From NCBI GenBank assembly GCA_034638255.1, contig JAWPGT010000018.1, positions 434,001 to 498,000 of the forward strand: DNA of 64,000 nucleotides. Reading direction: 5' to 3'. Made by a program: the position numbers and the translations under genes. Each line of letters starts with the position of its first letter. The stretch's first letter is position 1. Under the pieces are notes generated by a model that saw nothing but the letters and a program-made list of their open reading frames with translations, did no database searches and was not told the origin of the DNA. This stretch comes from Coprinus comatus (Eukaryota > Basidiomycota > Agaricomycetes > Agaricales > Agaricaceae). Positions 12,801 to 23,400 of the stretch are shown here, one piece after another.

Positions 12801-15335
12801 ACTCCTTCAGAATCCTCATCCTATGCTGGAAGCAGTACTGTTTTATTTGAAACGCCATTTAACGTGTGAGGAATTATGAGTCAAAGAGACTCATCAGTTG
12901 TGACTTCGAATCCAATCGGACGTTTTTATTCAACTTTACCTGTTTACTCACAAGTTGTCAGTTCCAAGAGAATCTTGGTCATCCATGGATTTGTAACATT
13001 CACTTGTCAGATTACTATCTTGGAAAATGACTTTTCTGATTTCATTTCTACCGATATTTATGCATTGGCACCTTAGGAAACTTCGATGAATATGAACATC
13101 GGTCCATGAGCACGTAAAGTTTTGAATGTCATTTTAGCTGTTGTAGCAAGCGTAATGAGCTAACGTATTTTGGCAATGTTCATTCCTGTTACAGGTAAGT
13201 AGGTACTGTAGTAATGGTAAGCGAGATGAACTAACGAATTTTAGTAACGCCACATATACAAGTACCTTTAATGACTCGTAAGTAGGTAGGTACAGGTACT
13301 AAACACTGTCGTTTTGATCTGATGGGTTTCGACAATGCTCAAGTTCTCGACATTCAAATATTTTACGGGGTAAAGTCTGTTTATGGTTAACAGGTATTTT
13401 CCAAATACTAATCTTCTTCAAGAGGTCCAAGAGACTCGGTGCTCAAAGTTGGAAAGAGACCCCCAGACATTAAAATGAATTGAAATACTTTTTCTATCCA
13501 ACCTTCTTTTTTCTCATACATTTAGATGTAATCGAACCGATATTGATTGTAACCTTATTTTCAATAATGACGATATATATACATAGGTAACATATACAAG
13601 TCTAGAAAGCCCAAGCCCAAGTTCCAACATCCCAATTCAATCCAGTAAGTACTTCTACACACGGTCACCGTCCCTTCCGTGCCCTCTCTTTCTTTCGATC
13701 AACAGCCAGTTACTGTACGATTCAAAACGGTGATACATACTTACATACGTGGCACAATAACGTAGCAATTTTTTCACTGGGCAAATTGACCAGAACCCGA
13801 CAAATCAGCGAGTTTGGAGCGAAGAGTAAACTTTGCCTAGACTTTCCGGAAACAAATCCACGGGTCACTTCATCCATTTAAATACTTCCAAGTCATGTGT
13901 ATCATCTCTATGTGTAGTATACCTTCCCAGCCAAAGTAATAAACAATAATCCGCCAACCAACCAACTTGAATGAATGGAGAAGTAACCTCACCGGATCCG
14001 GCGCTTAATTGTATGGCTTCATTGGTCCATAGAAACCATTTCTGATATTCTCATTTTCATTTTTTTCTCATTGTCGTGATAAAAATAAAAAAAACCACAA
14101 CTTGTGACCGGACCGGATAAAATTCAGTGTATACCATATTGAACGTTAATGTAAGTATGTAAGGCACTCAAGTACCTCAAATGTTTGACACATGTATGCG
14201 CGCGCCCGCATATTAAATAGTACACGCGAAACTTCCCCCTCCCCACAATGATACCAGAACCTATAGACTATCAATATAGTATCCATCATACTATCATAAC
14301 TTACATCACACCAAATAGCATATAGTGTTAATAGTATCGGCTCTCGGAGTCGGCATTTAGCGAGAGGTAAAGTGGTAAGTAGCAATCTTACAATGTTCAA
14401 AGCCCAAGTTTCTAGTACGTCGGGGGAACTACCGGTCACCAGACTTACCAATCGAACGACATGTGATGTATAATTTGTATTTTGAGTCTTGACCATCCCG
14501 GACCATCTCAGCTGCAGTCCATTTCCATTTCTACCTGTCAAAGATAGTAATTTTGAACATAGCATATAACATCTCAGCACAGGTCAAAACAAATAACTTT
14601 GGTCCTCTTTGGGACGGAGCGTTCGAATACTGGTGACGTTGAATGCAAAGGCTGTCCTCGTTTCTCAAGGCATCTAGACCAAGTTTCTAACAGATGGTTT
14701 TCCATTCCGTTGTTTTCAGATCTCTCAGGGTGGTTTATCTTATAATGTCTATTATAATTTTCCTTAGTCACGAGGCGCGTCTCTCATCCATATGGTCTTT
14801 AGACGGTTTAAAGTCAAGAGATCATGATGTTGATGTTTTAAGCTCAACAGCAATACAAACATATATTTTCACGCGCACGAGTTTATATTCAATTTTCGGA
14901 CTTGCGCAAAACCGTCAATGGATGTTCTCATGACGAAAAACTAAAGAAGGAACATGTAGCAATGCTCTCCTGTTCAAATCATTCTTGATATGATTTCATA
15001 AGAACATGTCACTAAATCGTCACATTTTAGGTGCCTCTCTAAACCTGAACTTGAGAAGCGGTAATCAACTCTATAGAAATGTAAACGAAACAAGCATAAG
15101 CAAGAACAGTCCTAGCATAACTCAGATCCCATGTTTCTCCTCATTTCCACCTCTTTTCGACTCTTCACTAGTGATAATGTGCTTGGAAATGTTTTTAATT
15201 TTGATATGGAGAATTGGTGTCAGTGGGTGTCACAGTCGAGGTGTTTAGCGAAGAGTGACGAGTTCTGTTATTTCGCAAAATAAACGTTAGCACCAGTGAC
15301 AAAACCAAGTAAAGTTAGGAAGAAAACATAATAAA

Positions 15336-15346
15336 GGGGGGGGGGG
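15336..15346 (+). repeat. Homopolymer run of 11 G
   Basis: An uninterrupted 11-G tract lies about 115 bp downstream of the glutathione reductase stop codon. Such tracts are prone to length error in sequencing and to slippage. It does not affect the gene model given here. Confidence 0.9.
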
Positions 15347-15460
15347 TTTATGAGACCCCATAGCGCGGGGCAGCGGGCGCCCAAAGATTGGAACCAGCAA
15401 TCCATTGTTACCACGTGCACTGCCTCAGTTCGAATTTGAAAAAACAAACAGTAATTCAAA

Positions 15461-17543
15461 TCAAACGGGAGTGTGACGGTGGTAGTGTTTTAGATGGGAT
15501 CGCCAAAGCAACCCAATGGACTGAAAAACCGGAGTATCGATACAAAACGTACCTTCTGCGGAAGTCGGGTGAATAGCCACAGTATCATCCAAGTCCTTTT
15601 TGCGAGCTATGAACGCACAACAAAACATAAATACAACAGGGAAGCATAACAAAAGGATCAGCAAAACAAGATCCACCCGAAAGCATTAACGAAATAGCGC
15701 ACCTCCCATCTTCACAGCTACACCGAAGCCTTGCATAGCTTCATCGCTTCCTTGTCCAATCATATGTACCCCTACAACTCTTTCCTCGGGTCCTTGTACA
15801 ACCAACTTGTACATCGTAGGTTCTTTGTGTTCTTCATCTATCATTGAGAAGTAAAGTGACCTGAAGGAGGTCTTGTCTATTACAACGAAAGTCAGCGTCG
15901 GTTCCGAAGGAGATGTAAATTTAGATAAGATTGGGTATTTGTGTTGTTATGGGGGTAATCAGACGGACTTACAAATCTTGATCTGGTCATCGCCATACTT
16001 CTTTCTCGCTTCAGGTTCCGTCAGCCCTACAGTGCCAATAGGAGGATGTCTGCAAGTGTGCATAAGATGTATGGTCAGCCCGAAGCACTCATATGGTCCC
16101 CTCGGGGAAAAGATTCGCCAGAAGCAAAAGAAAAGAAAACGCACGAGAAAACGACAGTGGGTATATCGTCATAGCTCAATTTATCATCTTTATACTGTGA
16201 TGGTCCAAATAATCGGTTTGAAAGTCTCCTTCCAGCAGCAATAGCAACAGGGGTCAATAACCATTTGCCTTGGACATCACCAATAGCATATACTCCCTTG
16301 ACACTGGTATTCTGGTAGTCATCGACAACAATGTCGCCTTTTTTGTCCAGTTCCACACCAACATCTTGCAAGCCTAAGCCTTCAGTGCTAGGTTTGCGAC
16401 CAATAGCCCAGAGGACAACATCAGCATCAATCTTCTCTCCCTGATCAGTGATAACGGAAAGTGTCTGGCCAGGTTCTCCGTCGACTCTAACGACATGGCT
16501 ATGCTTGTGTAGGTTCAAACCTGTTTTCTCCATCCAGGGGGTCAAAACCTCTTGAAGCGAAGGATCAAAAGTCCTCAACACCGTTTCTCCACGAATAATC
16601 AGATGAGTCTCCGTTCCGAGGGCGTTAAAGATCCCAGCAAGTTCAACGGCAATATAACCGGCGCCAATGACAGCCACTCTCTTCGGTTGTTCAGCTAGAT
16701 CGAAAAAGCCATCCGAACTGATACCCTTGGAAGCCCCAGGAATTTCCTCATCCGAGGGAATAATAGGTTGTCCACCAATAGCGATGGTGATATTATCAGC
16801 GTTGAGAATGTAAGTGGAACCGTCTTCACGTTTTACTTCTACTGCGTTTGGAGAAATGAGACGACCGAAACCTTGGTGGAATTCAACGCCTTCTTTGTCA
16901 AAGTTTGTAGCATAAACGTTGTTTAGGCGACGAATATATGCGTCGCGTTGAGGCTTGAATGCCGCCCAGTCGAATTTAGGATGGTCAACACCAGTATACT
17001 TGTACCCTGGGGCGTGATGTGCAATTTTGTCTTGCAAATCCGCGGCATGCCACATAATCTAAGCGACGGGTGTGAGTATTGCGTGCCAGATTCAAAGACG
17101 ATGCAAGAAGTATTGGCATGAGGAAGGGATGAATAGAATTAACAGAAGGGAAAACGGATCACGGTTGCCCTTTGAATTCATAGTCGCTTTTGCCATGCAA
17201 ACGTACTCACTTTCTTAGGTACGCAGCCTATTGTAAAAACCAGAGTCAATACGTATATCTTGTGCATATATGTTATTATTCGTACCGACGTTGACACAGG
17301 TACCTCCGAGGTATGGTGTCGCTTCAACTACAGCAACTTTTTTGCCATAACTCGCCGCTCGTCGCTAAGGGATAATAACTCAAATTAGATTCCCATGAAA
17401 ACTGTCGCGCATACCCCAAAGAGGCTGTTGCTGATGAGAAGGCTGCAGAGAGCGCTTACCGAAGTACCAGAGCCGCCAGAACCACCGCCAATCACGACAT
17501 AGTCATACTTGTCAGTAGTAGGTTTATCAAAAACGGGAGGCAT
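15461..17543 (-). CDS. GLR1: Glutathione reductase (NADPH)
   Basis: This flavoenzyme reduces glutathione disulfide with NADPH. The start at 17543 gives MPPVFDKPTTDKYDYVVIGG with the FAD-binding GGGSGGSG. The redox-active disulfide motif GGTCVNVGCVPKK is split by an intron around 17220-17290. The NADPH-binding part shows VAVIGAGYIAVELAG with downstream HLIIRGETVL, and the second FAD motif GVYAIGDVQGKWLLTPVA. The dimer interface follows: HPPIGTVGLTEPEA, then YKLVVQGPEERVVGVHMIGQ. The catalytic His-Glu pair is in AIHPTSAE. After SAE the usual short ending (about five residues, often E-L-V-T-x-R) is missing: the frame reads on for about 27 residues to 15461, or an unseen terminal intron begins at the GTACGT directly after SAE. 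About five introns. No mitochondrial leader is visible at this ATG. Confidence 0.93.
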
Positions 17544-17900
17544 GGAGGCAGTTGGGGTAGTAGTTAGAGTTCTCGAGATCTGGGTATATGCGCATCATAT
17601 AGTAAGCAATCGATAGGGCAATCTAGATAAGTAAGATAATGGCAGTGCGCATGCTACGCGATTCCTCGGACGAGGGACATGCCGGATATGAAATAGGCTG
17701 AGCACAGACCTGTGAAAGACGCAGGAAGGCTGCAGAAGGTCTCCTAAGAGATGGGGAGGATAAGCGAATGATAGATGCCAGGATTATAGCTTTTTGTGTC
17801 GATGATTTATCTGCTTTATATAGATCCCTTCGGTCAGCCTTCCGCTTGTGCTGACTGTTTGCTGACCATTCGCTTACTTATGTCGTCAGTGGGCACGTGA
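17544..17900 (-). promoter_or_regulatory. Glutathione reductase promoter and leader: TATA, two uORFs, CACGTG
   Basis: On the minus strand a TATATAAA box lies at 17815-17822 and a CACGTG core at 17894-17899, about 270 and 350 bp upstream of the start codon. The leader between holds two very short upstream ORFs: 17680-17654 (encoding MSLVRGIA) and 17652-17623 (encoding MRTAIILLI). Short uORFs often lower or condition translation; that role is inferred here. Confidence 0.45.
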
Positions 17901-18176
17901 GGTGACATATAAGCACATCATCCATGACCGAGTTCATTAGCATTCACAAATCAATTAATCACAAGTACAACAAACAACATAATATTCTCGTGCAACGACA
18001 GCTAAATGATAGGGGAAATGACATGCGATAACTAATAAGATAGACCAAAAATGCGTGATGACCAAAAAGAAAATGATGTTGAGGATAAGACTGAGATGAT
18101 GATGAAAGCAGTAGCTGTGAAGTCGTGCATAATTCACGATAAAAATGGAAGAAAAAAATAGTAACACAAAATAAAA

Positions 18177-19697
18177 TCATTGATGCCGTGAGATCTTCTC
18201 TACACCAGCTCCAAGAGATGTCTTCCTGCTGGCCTCTGCTTTTCCTTCATCGTCTTCCTCCTCCTCGCGTTCTACGTCACTCTCACTCTCACTCTCGCTA
18301 CTACGATGTTTCATTTCCACCGTTGTCTCGACTGCTTCTGACACCTCGTCCCGGCGATGATAGCGATGAGGTGCAGGAATGTTCACGGCTCGTGTAACAT
18401 GTTCTTCCGTAGGTGTCGTGGTAATGGCTGGCGCACCCGAAGGAGGAGGGGGTCGTACTTCAGAGTCAGTAGTGGGAGTTGGCTTGTCACCCAGTTCCTG
18501 TTCCCTCTCTCTCTGTTCCCTTTGTTCCACCTTCTCTAAAACAGCGATGTTATGCTCGAGCGTGGCTTTATTCTTCAGCAGCTCAGCCTCTCTTTTCCTC
18601 TCAGCTCGGCGCTTCCTTACCCAGGCCATACCGTCTCCGTCGTCGTCGTCAGATTCGATAGTGGGCTGTAGTGCTGATCCTCCTTGGCCATACAAGCCTT
18701 GCCATCGACTTGCGAGTTCAGCAGTCGTGATATTCCTAATACTACCCATACCACCATAGCCCCACATGTTGAATTTGGGATCGGCATCGGGGATGTTGTC
18801 AAAGAGATTGCGTTGCTGTTTCTCCTGTCTCTGACGGTTCTGGCCATAGACACGACCGTTTGGCATGCGCCTGCCGTAGGCTGGACGCTGTGATGGGGAA
18901 AGAGGGGATTTGGATTTAGACTGGTAGGACTGGGTGCTGGATACGCGGCCCAATGGTACTCCCCAAAAGGCCCGAGCACTTTCCCTGGGAGGTCCCTCTG
19001 AAGGCCAGCGGGAAAGCTCAAGGGCTGGAAGGAACAGGATGTTAGCAGGCAAACAACCCATATTAAAAAAAAAATACCCACAAGCACTAGTAGGACCAGG
19101 TTCGCCATCAGGATATGAAGTGCGACAGAAGGGCATGGAGGAATAAATATGGGGTATTGTAGGACGAGGACGAGGTTTATGAGTAGTGCGGATAGCTGCC
19201 TCTGAGGGAGATTGGTTTGACGGGACGGGTGTGAGGGAGTATGTAGGATCTGGCGGTAGTGATGTATTGGAACCGGAACCGAGCTTGAAGCCCTTGAAGA
19301 AGGATGAGACCTTGCTCTTTTGCCTTTTGGACGAGGCAAGTGAGGAGAGCTTGCTTGAGACAGATTCAGGAGAGGGGACTGAGTTGTATGGGGATGAGGG
19401 TGTTGCAGTGCCTGGTGTGGATGACAGGGAGGACGAGGGTAATGAAGAGAGGGTTGAGGAAGAAGATTCTGAGTCTGATGAGTTGAAGTAGTCGTCATTG
19501 TCTGTGGGGGAAGGGGTTGGAGGAGCAGGGAACTGAGTCGCTGCGGGGTGCTGGAAGACTGGTAGCTCGTTGCCTTCGTCGGTGATGAGAACGCTTCTGC
19601 GAGGGTCAGGTAGAGGCGCAAAGCGGATGTGGCGAGAGCATGGCGAGCGAGAGCCTCCCATGGTAAGGATACTGTTAGAGTGAAGGGCAGTGGCCAT
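18177..19697 (-). CDS. Uncharacterised Ser/Pro-rich protein with coiled coil
   Basis: I do not recognise a named family. The start chosen is the first in-frame ATG (19697): MATALHSNSILTMGGSRSPC. Residues about 60-190 are Ser/Pro/Thr-rich and low in complexity. Two stretches look conserved rather than disordered: ESARAFWGVPLGRVSSTQSY and IPDADPKFNMWGYGGMGSI. A charged coiled coil follows, from WVRKRRAERKREAELLKNKA to about EREQELGDK, and an acidic Ser/Glu-rich tail ends KISRHQ. An in-frame 57-nt intron (about 19024-19081, GTGGGT...TTCCAG with a branch-like GCTAACA) interrupts it; retention would add 19 hydrophobic residues and no stop. No signal peptide or membrane span appears in the spliced form. 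The composition suggests an intracellular regulatory or scaffold protein, but that is inference. Confidence 0.7.
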   Translation of the reverse strand: MATALHSNSILTMGGSRSPCSRHIRFAPLPDPRRSVLITDEGNELPVFQHPAATQFPAPPTPSPTDNDDYFNSSDSESSSSTLSSLPSSSLSSTPGTATPSSPYNSVPSPESVSSKLSSLASSKRQKSKVSSFFKGFKLGSGSNTSLPPDPTYSLTPVPSNQSPSEAAIRTTHKPRPRPTIPHIYSSMPFCRTSYPDGEPGPTSACGYFFFNMGCLPANILFLPALELSRWPSEGPPRESARAFWGVPLGRVSSTQSYQSKSKSPLSPSQRPAYGRRMPNGRVYGQNRQRQEKQQRNLFDNIPDADPKFNMWGYGGMGSIRNITTAELASRWQGLYGQGGSALQPTIESDDDDGDGMAWVRKRRAERKREAELLKNKATLEHNIAVLEKVEQREQREREQELGDKPTPTTDSEVRPPPPSGAPAITTTPTEEHVTRAVNIPAPHRYHRRDEVSEAVETTVEMKHRSSESESESDVEREEEEDDEGKAEASRKTSLGAGVEKISRHQ

Positions 19698-20400
19698 TGT
19701 TGGGGGATTCGGTCCACCCCAGAGCCTGATATAAACAAAACACGTCAGATCCAATCCCCGATTCACTTTCAGATCCAAAATACCAACCCTCTCCGGGGTC
19801 CCGTCACATACCGTCACATTGTCTTATCAACCGCTACTCACCGACAGACCCCCTTCCATACACTTCCACCGCCCCCCGCCCTCTAATCACCGCCGCGCAC
19901 GGACCTGCTCTGCTGTTGTTCACCATATGAAAACCCCCCACCGCCAGCTATACAAGTTCCGGGAATGTAACGCAGGCTTGTACCCCGCAACATGAGACAT
20001 GACGATTTCCATTCTCAGAAGGGCTGATCGAGTGGTGTGCATTCTAGGGTACACCCTCAAAACCATCACCCCCACCGACGCTGACCACTCTCTCCTACAT
20101 TCGTCCTCGTCACCCTGGGCGCGCTCCTCCCGCCCAACGTGATGTGTACTGACACATCTCTCCCCGACTCATCCTCCTCTATCCTCGATTGCATCCTTCC
20201 CCGAGTCCCCGACTTTCCCAACTAGGATCTCGAGGGGCACGTTCGATCGCTATGCCTCCTCCTTTCTGTCGATCCTGCGCTTTGTCTGGTCACCTAGATT
20301 CCTCCACTCAAAGCTTCTGCAGACCTCGGTATCTATCTATGTGCCCCCTGTCTCTTGTTTTTGCGCTCATACAACGGATATAAATACTGTGTTATGTTTA
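19698..20400. other. C-rich, CpG-bearing block upstream of the uncharacterised gene
   Basis: The plus strand here is conspicuously C/T-rich, with many CCCC runs and CpG steps, unlike the AT-richer DNA that follows. It is upstream of the minus-strand gene starting at 19697 and probably holds its promoter and leader. The longest plus-strand frame (about 20189-20383) is Ser/Pro-rich by composition and not convincing as a gene. A plus-strand noncoding transcript starting here is possible but unproven. Confidence 0.45.
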
Positions 20401-23400
20401 GTATCCCTGTCTATAACCCAGTTCTCGTGCGACTATATGTCTAAATCATATTCCGCTTCAACATCATAACATCTCTCGTTTCGCCGAATCAAGCACGTAG
20501 GACACGTCAACCATTCAACTATCGCACCTTCTTGAAAAGTCTGCAGGAAACTTCCGATCGTTTTCTTGATGGAAATCCTCCGTGTTCAATATCCCTAATT
20601 CGGTCGATATACTTTCCCCTAAGAGCCTCTCCGCCTCCGCTCATCGATTACATGCTACACTCTGTTTACCGGACTAAGTTCTGATATCATCTCTTGATCG
20701 TTGAGTCTCTCTCATAAAACGAGATATCCTTAATAGGTATTAGGGACCATGTTGGGACTATGATCCCTTCAGGTTGATGAAGAGATCTATAGATTTCGAT
20801 TTCTGTCATCAATTCGACTCGGATATCTATCTACATTTATCATACGAAAGTGTTCACCGCATCTAGTTATTCTATTCAATTGAACATATGTATATCATAG
20901 GAAAATGCCGACTCGCGTGTTACAGGGTACGCGTAATAACGTACTGTACTTCATGCGTGGCGTCAGTTTTGTCTGATAACTAATGTCCAATTCATACCTA
21001 TTCCCAGCCTATTCCACTCTTGTTTTGACATCTGCCACATGCGGTTTTTTGTTTGAATTTATTCTTAGAATCCTGAGAAAGGAAAACTCAAAATCCACCG
21101 ATAAACATCCAGGGTAGAAACCTCCGACTATCCGAGATGGCAACTTTTTGGTTTATGTTATGATGTACGGAGTCATTGTAAGTCATCACCTTACCATCTT
21201 ACGTGTTACACCCTATCCCTTTAAAACGTGAACAAAAAAACTCTCACATTCCGTAACTTAATTATGAAAGGCTGATGAATCATGAAAGTATCTCTCTCAG
21301 GCTTTCATCCCTTAGCAGGTATGCTTAACCTTCCCCCAACTTCTTATGACGTCGGGATGCCAGCGTCGCGACGCAAAAACGCTTGACTAACGCTTTCAGA
21401 CACAATTATCAAGCCAAATCAAAATATCAAATCCTCATAAGTAGATCTGATTATAGACTCGTATTCATAATCAGGTCGTCACAAATCATCAGTAAGAAAC
21501 TGCTGCGGTCATACCGCTATAACACCCTTAATATTAGATCAACACTCCCGACTTCTCGACTCCGACTCGTTTAAACACTCTGAGCGTTGGTGATAAATAA
21601 CTTCCTTATAAATAACACTGAAAAAGATGCATAAATGAACGTGTCAGAGGTCTGTTTGATCATTGATGCCGTACATTGGACGGGCTTGCCGTTAAGCTTA
21701 CGACTTTTCAACAACTGATACGCAGCCCACGGCCATGTACTTGCCGTACGTAGTACGCGTTTCCTTCTAGTCAAATCCACAATTCCTCTTCAAACTTCTT
21801 CCTAGTATTAGTACTCCAGTACCCCATACCCACATCCCCCGAATGTTATAGCTATGCTCATGATGCATGAGTCACATCCCCTAGGCTCCTCGCTTAAAGC
21901 AATAAAGCAATAGTGGCAAATAAATAACACAGTATTCTCTTGAATATGATAATTGGAAAAAGCCTCAGGGAATTGATTGGTTTAATAAGAGGGAAGATGG
22001 GGAGGGGGGGTTTCAACCTGGTTCCAAACTTCCCAAAAGTCCTATAAGTACGGGTTTGCTCCATGACAGAGCTCTCCGCTCAGGGGGCAGTTTCCGCTTG
22101 AGAAAAAAAAGGGACTCGTCCAGGATACTCTTACTCGGAATAGTGTATTCCCAAGTAAGGTAACTACCACCCGAAAACATGTTGTGCTTATTAACCCTAT
22201 AGGTCCAAAGTTCGAAGTTCGAACTCTCAGGTGTTCAGGGATTGTGTCAGGGATATAGTAGTACTACTACCGTACTATATGCGCCACTTTGTCGTTCTCC
22301 AGGCAGGTTCTGAGAATATTTTTGAGTGTGGGTGTGAATACCGCCGATAGCATTTATGTAACGACTTCTTCCTTGAAGCTTTGAAGCTTGAAGTCTTAGC
22401 CTACACTATAAATAAATTTCTGAAGGGAATAAAATAAGTAATAATGGATAATTTCCTCCCCCGAAACTAAACCAAAAGGATCTTGAATTTATTAGGCTAT
22501 ATACTACTGCATATAGAGGTTAATCGACTCGGATACCGATATCGCTTGGTGAAAAAGGCACACTCATTCTCTGGGTATACTTCTGTTTGAACTAAGTTGT
22601 ACTAGTTCAGAAGTATCAAAAAAAAGAGTTCCTGCCAAGAGTGATATAATGATAGTTCATATACGTAGTTTATGACGGTCCCAGGACCTAGAGACAAGTC
22701 AAGTCTTGTAGTTAATGTATTAGTGATCACTGAGGTGAAAAGTGAATGAAATCCGAGTCGAGATTCGATACAAGTTCCAAACTTGGGACTATTCAAGATC
22801 TCACATAAGTGGTATTTACGTAGGCAGACTTGGATATGGTTGATTTCGATTTCGATTTTTTGACTGCGTACAGAATGACTGATGAAAACAGAAAAGATTG
22901 TGATGTATGTGGTGAGAGGATGAAGGGTAACTGCAGAAAGTAATGATTAATAATGCATGATGTATAAAAAATCCATCATCAGATGCCGATGATATTGCTA
23001 CTTACTAGTCAATCGTGACTCTGAGCGACGTTCCCGGAACAAAATAAAATCATCTACTAACCACTAATATCTCCCAAATATCCCCTGGCCCTGACTTAGT
23101 CTTATATTGGGATACCCCATCCCACCGTTCAAGCGGACTCCGAAAACTTGGTATACATACTGTTATTTTTCGGGTGGAGACACTCCATCAACATAACTCA
23201 TTACAAATTTTTTTCGCCTGAATGCCCCGAGCTCATTATACATTATTATGCAGTGTTTGGAACATCAAGATGCCCGTTCTCAATGCACTAGCATATGTGG
23301 TAAATACAAGTCATTCCGGCTTCACTTTCTCCCCAATAGTTGCATGCAGTATATGTCATATGCTTAGACACAAGTTCCTTCCTTCCCATCAACACCGTCA

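Larger units (their letters stand above)
8353..15460. other. Gene-free tract (about 7 kb) between ALG3 and glutathione reductase
   Basis: I find no intact gene here. Open frames are short, lack family resemblance and do not join through plausible introns. Visible contents are a MITE-like element (8630-8790), a decayed coding relic (9143-9814), a TATATATA-containing stretch at about 13570 followed by a splice-donor-like CAGTAAGTAC, and an 11-G run at 15336. I saw no tRNA or rRNA. The rest is unremarkable, moderately AT-rich sequence. Confidence 0.6.

Noticed and set aside
12876..13076. 66-codon plus frame
   Set aside because: No motif, no promoter, no splice partners; probably chance.
14146..14580. 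144-codon minus frame in the gene-free tract
   Set aside because: Protein character is poor, no matching exons around it, and it begins at an arbitrary start; treated as chance.
18617..19738. 373-codon minus frame over the uncharacterised gene
   Set aside because: Overlaps the longer conserved-looking frame, is Pro/Ser/His-rich from composition, and has no motif.
22190..22235. tRNA B-box-like GTTCGAAGTTCGAACTC
   Set aside because: No matching A box or cloverleaf could be drawn upstream; not reported as a tRNA.
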